From Rhexocercosporidium sp. MPI-PUGE-AT-0058 (lineage: Eukaryota; Ascomycota; Leotiomycetes; Helotiales): DNA of 64,000 bases. The DNA lies in the NCBI GenBank assembly GCA_020746875.1, contig JAGTJL010000001.1:3472001-3536000 (forward strand), read 5' to 3'. The notes beneath the pieces are model-generated. The model made no database searches and was not told the DNA's origin. It was given only the letters and a program-made list of their open reading frames with translations. A program made the translations under genes and the position numbers. This document shows positions 10,199 to 19,993 of this stretch, piece by piece (the stretch's first letter is position 1; each line of letters opens with the position of its first letter).

Positions 10199-12380
10199 CG
10201 TGGAATCCGTTTGGCCTCGAAGTTGTGAGTTATTGGGATTCTTTGGAGAGACGTAGTACGATCTGAGACAAGAAACAAAATCACCTCGAAGCAATGGCGG
10301 GGCACAGACGTGCTAAGTAACAAAGGAGAATGGCTTCAAGAGAAGGAACGACCCGCACCACTCCATTTGGCTGTCATACGAACAGTTGGCAGCAAGAACG
10401 CATTGCGTGGGCTCGGTGTACAACATGACAGTTCACAATTCTGCGGCCATCCGGTGAAAATTCGACTCGCTGAGTACAAGAGGTCGTGAAGAAACATTTG
10501 CAACAAACAAAAAACCTATTTTCAAGCCTCAAAAATGTTGTATCCCTAAATTATGGAGGACAGAGCCCAACTAGAGGCTGATCGAGGATAATGCTTTGCT
10601 CAAATTGATACTTTTGCTGTTCCCTACGCATCACTTTGGTTGGAACACAGCATCCCGAACGACCAACTGGTCGGAATGAAACAACAGTAACAGAGCCACT
10701 CGAAGCTTCTGCCTTGTACACTGGTTAAGGAGCCTGTTTGTCATGTCTGTTTTGTGTAATGCTGCTGCGACCTCGCCACCAAGCAAACTCACATGTTGGA
10801 ATGAAAGACATACAAGTCTATGTGGATTACAAACACCGCCCTTGAACACCTCTAAATAGAGTGATATATGATTTAACCGATGTCGGGTTGCATAGGACCA
10901 TTGATGGAAGCTTGTAAATGTTTTGATAGATAAGGTTACAGGCAAGGAAAGGAGCCCAGATGGGCTTCTCGAGCTAACCTCGGTTGATGACCAAGCCTGC
11001 AACTTTCAACGACATCTGAAGATTTTGATGACCTGCTGGAATGGAATGGGTTTGAAGGCACTCAATCTATTAAAAGGCTCAATGAACGTCATCTGGTACT
11101 TAGCAGAGTAACGGAACATCAAGTAGTTCTTGATAACTGACGTTTGACTTTCGACGTCTAGGGCGGGATCGAGTGATTGAATGCAGACTAGTTCTGCTCA
11201 TTGTGCTTTCTTCATAGGGAGCAATTTATCTGAAATTTGAAGACAATCGTGCGTAGTCTAATACCTTGCGTCTCCTTCACATTTCATGTGCAATCTGCTA
11301 AGAGGGTCGTATGCCTTCTATATTAATTTGTCCGCCAGCAAGACAGTGCATAGCAGAATTGAACTTGAGGATCACCTATTGTCCGAGGAGCGGTCATGAG
11401 CCGATTCTATCCTTTCCTTACCTGATTCTACCTCTGTGAACTTCCGAAATTATCTGTTTCTTGCAGCTTTGGTGGCGCCAAAGTTCCTGCCTAGCCGAAT
11501 TGCTTACGATTTCATTCACATATGTCAAGCGGACGTGACATGCACAGCTCATCTCTTCCTCGCATCTTTCGCTTGAGAAGCGTCGATTTTGGCTGTATTG
11601 ATTCATCGTACCAGGATCCACTGGCTCTACTTATGAAGTCATTGTCAATGGGTGCTGGATTGCTTGAATCCTTTTTCTGTATATGTTCGCTTTGACATAG
11701 ACTGATGCTGGAGCTGCACTAGAGCTCCGCATACCTTACTACCGGAATGTGGTTTCAAACGTACCTCTTAGAATGGTTTCATTTTACCAGGAGATATAAC
11801 TGCTTTGAAGAAACTGCTGCATGAAGGTCAGATGTTGTTAAAATGATGTGGCATGTGCTTTGTCTGTGGGCTCAGTGGGCGATTCACAGAATGGTGATAT
11901 TGATTTTCCAAATTCTTGATGAAGACTAAAGTAAATTGCAAGACTTCATGAGATTTGCTATGTAGTTGTAGGATAGAGATCCCGATGTAAAATTTGATGG
12001 AGACTCTGATGGAAGTGATGATCTCTTTCTCCTTCTCCTGAGGCTCGGGTGGTATTGCTGTTATTCCCTGGCTTAATTTGGCGGCGGTCCTTCCTTTTTG
12101 ATATTCTTAGGCATCTTAAAGACGCTTCACCTTAGCTCGCGCTCATCAAATTCGCTAAAGGTTTGATGCCTGATTTGGCCCAGGAACATGTAGACACCTT
12201 GCCGTCGCCCTTACAAATACTTCGTCCCCGGCTGCAATCTTGAGTCCTTCCCAAACCACACAACACCTCCAAACTTTCCTGGACACATTGTATGCCTCCA
12301 GATCTTCTTGATCAGCAATCCAATACATTACTTCATACAATACACACCATCTCTACAATCAATTGCTTGCAATCGCCACA
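10199..12380. other. Intergenic and 5' leader of the Myb-like gene
   Basis: No conserved ORF was seen in about 2.2 kb. The last 100-200 bases, with pyrimidine-rich sequence and a CACAATG context at 12381, are presumably the promoter and 5' UTR of the following gene. Confidence 0.6.
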
Positions 12381-14352
12381 ATGTCTACGCCCAACCTCGC
12401 AACACCCACCGCTCCAGGTATCTCCCTTGGAGACCTGATCTCAACCGCTGCCTTCGAGCCAGAGGAGAACGTAAGTCCAGCCTTCTTTCCCTTCGATCTT
12501 TTTCATACGCATTCCAAGATGCGTTTCACTCCAGAGCCTCTTCGCCTATCTCTGCCACTCTGCAATGGAGATGGCACTACGATTCCAGCAATGTAGCAGA
12601 TTGAGACACGATTATTCGTGCCTTTGATCTGTCTGAGCTGTGATTGTATGCTATCTGGCTTTCCCCCAAAGCAAATTCCACAATAACTGAGTTGGTTCCC
12701 GATCTCATCGGTTGTTCACTTTCACTCTCCCTCCCAGCCCTGTCCCGCTCCAAACAAACAAAACAAACAGTCGCCTATGCGACGCGAGCACCCATCCTTT
12801 TCATCATCCACAACACAACACCACACAGACCTCCCTGCAGTCTTCACCTCCAGCAATTCTTGTGCAATACTTTGCGTTAGCTCTCCATATTTGCGCTCGC
12901 CCTCTTGTATCATCAAGATCGTTGCAAGCTTTCTCAACTTGTTCCTAAGATCGTGGATCTGTTCAGCTCTGCTTCTATCCTATCGCACTCTCACATGGTC
13001 TCGATCTACTCTTTCGCTCTACTATCTGCAATCATGTATGATACACTGCTGACATGGCTTTCTCATTCAGATGGCTGACGAAACTGCCCCAACTGTCACC
13101 ACGCCCCCCACTGCGACCCCAACCAAGGGAGCCAAGAAGCCAAGAAAGACTCCGGTCAAGAAGACCAAGGTTGTTGCCGAGGATGGTGAGAATGAAGAGG
13201 CTGTCGCTGGTGATGCTGAGACCGAAACTCCTACCAAGGCGAAGAAGCCCCACAAGACGCCAGTAAAGAAGGAGAATGTGAAGCCAAAGGAGGGCGAAGA
13301 TGCCAATGCCGAGGAGCCTACCACCCCCAAGGTCAGTTCATCCCGAAAATCCTTACTTCTGACCTGTGCTAATGTATTGATAGGCCGCCGCACCAAAGAA
13401 GCGTGGACCAGCCAAGAAGAAATCTGATGCAACTCCCGTTACTCCAGCCACCCCAACTGGTGCCGAGAATGGCGATGTCGGTATGACCACCCCAGCTACC
13501 AACGGTGCTACAAAGTCTTCTGGAAAGAAGCGCGGACAAGCCAAGGCTGCAGTCGGCGAAACCCCAACCAAGAAATCCAAGGCTGCTGCTGGTGACACCC
13601 CTGCCAAGCGTGCCGGTGGTACCAAGTTCCCTGAGTGCTGGGCTGAATTCTGTGCGGAGGATAAACTCATCGTCAACATGCGCCGCGAGGGTAAGAAGTG
13701 GGAGGAGATCGAGCCTGCTTGGACTGCTCTTACCGGTTCCGTTCCTGGCAAGGATTCTCTTCGCAAGCGTTTCGCTAAGTTGGAGGCTGTTGCTCAGGAC
13801 TTCAATGATGATGATGTAAGTTCATTCTTCCTCCTGTTCTATCATGCTCTTTGAAGCTTGACTAATCCTCTACCATTTCGGTATGCTGACTTTTTTCCTA
13901 GCTCCCCAAGCTCGTCGCCGCCAAGAAGGCCATTGATGCCGACTTCATCGCCATCAAGGACCAAATGCAAGTTAATCAAGCCGCTGCATTGAAGAAGATG
14001 AAGGATGACCAAGCCAACGCTCTCAAGAAGCAAGAGGCTGAAAAGTGGGCTAAGATCTCAAAGCACATCAAGACTGCAGGCGGTAGCGAGTACAAGGCAT
14101 TCCTGATCGAGAAGAAATGGAAGGCTTTAGAGAAGAGCGGTAAGTACAGACCTTGAATTCCGATCTGCGAACCTTACTGACAGATTCCTAGGCGAAATCG
14201 ATGCTAATGGCAACCTCCCAGGAGTTGCTGATGCTGAGGAGGAAGCTGTCGATGAGGATATGGAGAATCTCACTGTCGCCGACGAGTCTGCTGCTACCAA
14301 CGGTAATGGACACGTCGAGGACGAAGTTGAGGCTGATGCTATGGAGGAATAG
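12381..14352 (+). CDS. Myb/SANT-like nuclear protein with basic low-complexity N-terminus
   Basis: Exons 12381-12470, 13071-13331, 13384-13815, 13902-14139 and 14192-14352 give about 393 aa. The N-terminal half is disordered, with repeated TPxKxxKKPxKTPVKK-type basic stretches resembling AT-hook or histone H1-like tails. At about residues 180-250 there is a Myb/SANT or trihelix-like domain (tryptophans in ECWAEFCAEDKL, KKWEEIEPAW and the SLRKRFAKLE helix). It is followed by a Lys/Gln/Ala coiled coil (QAAALKKMKDDQANALKKQEA) and an acidic C-terminus. The composition predicts a chromatin-bound protein; its target is unknown. The first intron is 600 nt, about ten times the others, and its acceptor lies immediately before an in-frame ATG, so a shorter protein starting with MADETAP is possible from a downstream promoter. 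Confidence 0.8.
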
Positions 14353-15496
14353 ATGGACAGCACTTTGGCTCGTAGATACTTTGTTGATTCCCTCGGTCTC
14401 TCCTGTATCACACGCCTTGGTCGACTCTTTAATTCTGGTTCATATGTTTCCAGAGGATATGGAGGGTTCATCTTTCTTTTCTTGCTGATGTTTCGACATT
14501 GTCTTTTGTTGCTTGCACTCGCTCTTTCGTGCTAGATCTGGATCTTGCTCCTTTTCTTGCTGCTTGATACGAGTTTGCTCGCAAGTTGCTTGATGATCAG
14601 GGTTGCTTTGCAAAATAGGGTCGTTTTCTGCGCAGTCATGTCTGCTTTGCACCGCCGGGAAGATGTTAGGGATGAGAGCGGTTGCACCTGCAGACAAGCA
14701 CTATATGCATTTGTACTTGTGCTGAGGCACTCACACAAAATGCGCTTTCTAAAAGTCAACTCTAGATCTTGATTTTGTGACTACGTGACATCTCGTGATG
14801 GTAATTTCGATAAGTCCTTCTTGCCCTACCACGAACTAATGTAGCTAGGCTATCAGCGTGATGAAACTTCAGCGTCTCTCCAGTTCTGAGCACACTTTCA
14901 GAATATATTTCTCGATTGACGAGAACAAGTTAATAGGTACATCATCCTTCAAAGCCTTGGCACAATGGGAGATTTGAAATTGGGACAGACGGAAGACGGA
15001 AGAGACCATCGGAACCCCCAAAGAAGTATTATCCTTCCCCTACCGGAACGTACATATTGCCCTTCACTTCGTGGGGCCACCTGCGCTTTTTCAGCACCTT
15101 CGCTAGCATATGAGAAACTGAAACCAGTTGCCTTTCGTCCCTTGTGCCAGATCGGCTTTCATTGGGATGGCGACTAATCATTCCCTAGGAGAGTGAACTC
15201 AAACTTTTTACTCAAATAATTATTCTAACTGATTATTTATGTATAGCATTTTATGATTTGGAGGCGCAATGGCGGAGAGGGAAAGTATGGGTGGCAAAAC
15301 TTTCGCGAGTCGACTATCCCGCGTACATGAATAGCAGTCAATGGGACTCGCAAATGCTCATGGGGGCCATACGTTGCTGCACATTCCTTTTCATATTTTC
15401 ATTTCCCTGCTATCTATCGTTACTCCTCGGTGCTTCTTGCATCTTGTGGGGTATTCCCTCTCCTCTGAACAGCAGATCTCCTCCTTTCAAATGCAC
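14353..15496. other. Convergent intergenic region
   Basis: Lies between the 3' ends of the Myb-like gene and the next minus-strand gene. It holds only short overlapping ORFs without domains. Confidence 0.6.
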
Positions 15497-17218
15497 CTAT
15501 CCCCGGCCCCGGCCTCGGCTTTCCCTCTTCAGACTCTTCTCCAACCGAGCTATCTCACGATCTTTGTCTACAATCACTTTCTTATACCTCTCAACTCTAT
15601 CGATTACTCGTCGGTAATCCTCCTTGAGATTGAAGAAGCCTATCTTCTGCACCAGAGCGAGGTTATCCAGAGGTGCGTCAAGAGCATGTTTCGTGCCGAG
15701 CTCAACCCTGTTACGTGTCTGTTAGTTTATTATTAAGGATTATAGGTTCCAGCAATTTACTTGCTAAACATCGTCTTCAGATCCGTCTTCTTCTCCTCCG
15801 GTCCAGCATGGCCAGTGACTTCAATGTTCTAGAGTGATGTCCCCAACAGCACCTCAATAGGCGCAAATATGCCTTTCTTGAAGTCAAGGCATTGTAAGTC
15901 AATCAAGTCTACAGCTGCACCCTCATCCGCATTTCCTGATTTGTTTGCAGTGGATTGAGGATCATGGGTGGATGAAGATCGTGAGGGAGGTTTGAGGCTA
16001 GACCTTTCAAGGCTATCTTCAGACTTATCCTTCATCGCCGCTTCCGGCCAGTCTTTCTCACGTCTGGGTGATTGGGAAACGAAGAGGGAAAGTTCGGGAG
16101 AAGATATTTCTGGCGTGAAGCGGGTTTGAGGCTCAGGTGTACTCTGATGACGGAGATAGGGATGTGGATGTCGTGCAGCAGGAGAGTAACTGGTGGGTAC
16201 CACAGGACCTGCTTTGGGAGGGCGGGGAGCCGTTTGACCTGGGTGCGAGTATCTTTCGTCTCCATCAGCCTTCGAATGGGCACCCAAAGAGTTTTCTTGC
16301 CCTGGGCGACGTCGAGAAAAAGACGGGTCTGGTCTGTTCAAAGGAGAATTGTGGCGGAAACGGTTCTGTAGTGGGCGCCACTCTTGTACTGGACGAGTTG
16401 GGCGCCGAGTTGGTCTTTGAGTACGACGAAAAGGACGAGAGGAATACGGGGAATAAGGCACATAGGAGGATTGGCTTTTCTTGTCGTTCTGCTTTCGGCG
16501 CTTGGACGCCCGATTTGACTCCTGAACCGGGACCTCGTCGACTGACTGCTCATTCCAGATGAGTCTTTTGCGTCGTTCGGGCTGAACAGAGTGGTTTTCT
16601 GGTTCAGTCTCTTCATATACGCTTTCGACATCATCTACCTGCTCGTTTCGGACCTTTCTTCTCGGACGTGCTGACTGAGCGACGTAGTATCTTGGTCGGA
16701 TCTTCAAATCCGCCCTCATCATTATCTGGCTGTTCATTTCGAACATTCTTCACAGAACCTGCTCGCTGAGGAGTATAGTATCTTATTGGAGGGTCTGCAT
16801 GTCGATATCCATCGTCGGTTTCATCGTCCATCTCATCATCTTCCTCGTCCGCTCCGCGAGCACGATATCTCTCCCTCTCAGCAAGCAGAACCTGCATCCG
16901 AGCATTATGCTCCTTTTCTTTTTTCTTCTGGCAAGCTTCCCATTTTCTCCACTGACTATCCGGACTCAATGGAAGTACACTCATTGGATTAAATTGGCGT
17001 TCTGTTAATTGAACCTTAGTTGGCCCCTTGAAGTTCTTGGGGCGTGGAGACCAAACATATGGCTTGAGTTCTGGGTCTTCGTCTTCGGATTCCGTATCAA
17101 TTTCGCGGCGGTCGATGTTGTAGAGTGTGGGTCCAGCTGGAACTGGGACCATAGTAGGTTGTCTGCCTCGGACCCGGATTCTGGAGTTGGCGCTTATGGG
17201 GTAGCGGCGGTCTGACAT
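15497..17218 (-). CDS. Disordered protein of unknown function, paralogue A (frame-disrupted)
   Basis: Starts at ATG 17218 with MSDRRYPIS. An apparent 5' UTR intron ends CCGCAG three bases before the ATG. The N-terminal part (GPTLYNIDRREIDTESEDED, then an R/E-rich stretch) stays open to 16631. The second part, 16746 to 15829, is open in another frame and is Arg/Pro/Ser rich. After TAG at 15829-15831 the same frame continues (IEVTGHAGPEEKKTDLKTMF), then an intron at 15708-15760 (GTAAAT to AACAG), then a coiled coil (YRRVIDRVERYKKV, REIARLEKSLKR) ending at TAG 15497. The frame change coincides with an imperfect tandem duplication of about 91 bp (16631-16796). A 40-nt GT-AG intron (GTAGAT to ACCAG) could bridge the frames, and the TAG could be a splice acceptor, so I leave open whether it is broken. 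No known domain was recognised. It is related to the gene at 19.2-20.0 kb. Confidence 0.5.
16631..16796. repeat. Imperfect tandem duplication, period about 91 bp
   Basis: The segment starting near 16631 and the one starting near 16722 align over about 75 bases with many substitutions. Both contain an ATCT...TTTCG...CTCG/CTGAG...GTAGTATCTT pattern at the same spacing. On the minus strand they encode RYYTPQRAG...VRNEQPD and RYYVAQSAR...VRNEQVD in two different frames, because 91 is not a multiple of three. Confidence 0.75.
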
Positions 17219-19172
17219 ATTCTGCGGAGGGTTAGCTGGCATTTCGGTATTTCGGGTTTGAATATGGATATATACATATAATCTGAGATGTGGAGTGAGG
17301 AGTCTCCAAGGTTTTAGGAAGAACGATGGGTTTGTTGGAGGCCGCGGGAAATTCGTGGGTGGAAGCAAGGTAGGATACCGATTGAGATACGCTTGGGTAC
17401 GAGGAAAATTGGAGTCCTTGTTGTACAGACTAAGTGTTTAAATAGATAAAAGAGAATGTACACTGATAAAGTAGTTTTAAGAAATAAATCTGTAGAAGAA
17501 AGAGGGGAGGATGGTGGAAGCTGGTAGGAAGTCGAGTCTTTATAGTAGCTTCGATTGCTGCTGCGCGCACTTGCTACTTTAGCGATCTCTGTGCCGTGAA
17601 GCGTATAAGTCATACAGGGTAATCAATGGCCATCTGAGTTGTTCAGTGGGCGGGACGTAGCATGCGGCATTTTACATTCACTTTGTTTACTCTTAAAAGA
17701 TCGGTCGCTTAAGCGAGTCTTGGCAACTCAGATCAGCGGTTAGGATGGCTTCTGAGCATATTTGATAATTCCTAGTATATGTAGCAGCTTTTCTATAATC
17801 TGGTAAGGTCTAAAGCCCCATAGGTTATATACAATATTTGATCAATTGTGTTATAAGTCAATTCTGATAGATTAGCGGTCGCCTACTACCGTTTCATCCT
17901 GAGGAGCTATGCATTTAGATGAATTATGTGCACTATTACAAACGGCTAGGATGTTTCCGACTCTAGCGACTATAGATATATGAATACTACCGATTATTCG
18001 CGCATTTCCTCCCCGACTAAGTTTGCTGCGCTGGCGACCTAACAGCGAGTCGCTCACCAAGCCCTTTGTACGTCGAGTGACTGCACTTCACTTCAACAGA
18101 TCAACTAGATAAACCTCGCAAGATCCCCTGGATCACTAATACTCATGATTCGTTATCTTAAAAATGAATTCGATTCTTCCGAGGCACTTTTCGCTTGATG
18201 CAAGGCTCCCGTTTTGTAAGTGAAAGAAGAGTATTTCGGCTAATTACCCTGTTCATGCAGCTACTTCACTCTCTACAGACGTCGTCGAGAGAGCCGAATG
18301 AATGTGTCGAAAAATTCATCCGATTAAATGACTAAATTGAAGGAAACCATTTTCAACTAAGTGACTCACTCAGACTTTGTCGTTACTGAAGCACTTGGCT
18401 GTGCAGCCCCTCAATTTTGTAAAGTTTTCGCTTTGGCGGACAGACACATGAAACCCGCTCAACTCCAGCTAGTCTTATTTGATATAAAATTCTATTTCTC
18501 AACTTAAAAACACTCAAGCTGTGGCTAAGCTGCTGTGGATGAAAATACTGACAAGCTACTACTTTCTCTACTTTAATCTTAATACTACCGGCATTTATTC
18601 TTAGCCTCTCCCACAGCCCCGGAATGGAATATGATGCCGCTATTTCTCGGCTTCTAGTGTGGAAGGAGAAGATTTGTTGTTAGTCATGGTATATATCGTA
18701 GGACAGGGCGGAAGCAAAGGTTACTGAATGAAATCACGGGGCGCTTTATTGTATAGGGAGAAAGGCAACCATGGATTCGCACCGAAGAATTTAAATTCCG
18801 CAACTAATTCTTTCCCTGAACAACTACTCGAGGCATTGCACCTATAAGTACATCTTTTGAACGGAGATTACATTGCGGTAATCAACCCTAGGCATGGAGT
18901 CTATACTGCATAGAATGATTAGGGCTCGAAATTCCTATAGATAAGGGTTTGTTCTCAACCTGTTACCTGGTCAATGTTTGATTGTATACGATCGTCACAC
19001 GATATGTCATCATCACATGAGGTTGGAGTTCAAGATGAATTGATTATACAGCGAATTCAGGGTGAAGAAGACACAAGATGATGTGCCAATACTTTATTTG
19101 ATTCGCAGTACTCCTAAACATGGTGGGGTATCTTTACAAGACTAGAAAACAAAATCCAAACCCCAAGCTTCT
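17219..19172. other. Intergenic spacer between the two paralogues
   Basis: The first part is the 5' UTR and promoter of paralogue A, with an intron whose acceptor is at about 17222-17224. The remainder is AT-rich and has no supported gene. A short minus-strand frame at 17872-18060 has no recognisable family. Confidence 0.55.
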
Positions 19173-19993
19173 TCACACAGATGGCTCAAGGCCAGTTCTC
19201 CGAAGCTGTCTCTTCAGGCTCCGGTTCTGACGCTCCAAGTCCCTGCTGTACTGAATGACCTCCCTAAACCTGGTATGGTCAATCAAAGCTATGTCCTCAG
19301 GCTCTGTGCCCATCTCTCCAGCAACGCTAGGGAACGCAAACGTCAGCATACTGAAATCCAAGTCCTAATCATGGCTAGCTGTGGAGCACTTACGTCTCCA
19401 GCAATTCTTCCAGGTTGTACTCATCACTTGGTACCTTGCCAACCAATCGAACCGATCCTGTCTGCCGGTAATCCGGGTCGTTGTCTTCCCAGCCAGTCAT
19501 TTGCTCTGCGTGAGCTTGGAGATCAGGATCCCACATCATGACCTCCGGTGGAGGTGGTCTGAAAAGCACGCCTGCTTCGGATCTGGACTCGAGGCTGCCC
19601 TATTCCACGCGGAGCGCCGTTCCGCGCTCGCACAGGATGTTGCGCTGGACTTTGTCGGCGACGGTGTTGATGTGGTGTGCCCCGTGCTTGATTAGAAGCA
19701 GGAGCAGGGCGGTTTCGGGGTGGAGGGGGAGAAGGAGTGGGGGGAGGAGGACCAGGAGATAGGGATGGGGATAAGGACTGAGGATCTTCTCCCATAACAA
19801 AGTCCTCGTCGTCGTCATCAGCCTGATCAGGTTGATTCTGACCAGGCTGACGACCACCCTCATCATCATCCTCATCTTCTGGTTGTTGGTCGTAGGTATT
19901 GTAAAGAGTTGGTCCACGCTTCTTTGGGTGGTACACCATGGCTACACGGCCTGGAATCTTGATTCCAAGGTGGGGTTGGCGTCCGTCTGACAT
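19173..19993 (-). CDS. Disordered protein of unknown function, paralogue B (frame-disrupted)
   Basis: Starts at ATG 19993 with MSDGRQPHLG. A 5' UTR intron ends CGCAG three bases before the ATG, as in paralogue A. The N-terminus carries GPTLYNTYDQQPEDEDDDE, then an acidic stretch and a proline-rich stretch. The C-terminal half is open in a different frame: after TAG at 19600-19602 it reads EAGVLFRPPPPEVMMWDPD and YNLEELLET, then an intron at 19327-19393 (GTAAGT to CCTAG), then DHTRFREVIQYSRDLERQNR and LKRQLRRTG, ending at TGA 19173. The last intron has the same position and phase (phase 2) as in paralogue A, and the tail is again a short coiled coil. The frame change and TAG suggest decay, but unrecognised splicing, with TAG as an acceptor, cannot be excluded. 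Function unknown. Confidence 0.5.

Noticed and set aside
17872..18060. 62-codon frame that might be a transposon fragment
   Set aside because: No catalytic motif, terminal repeats or target duplication seen.
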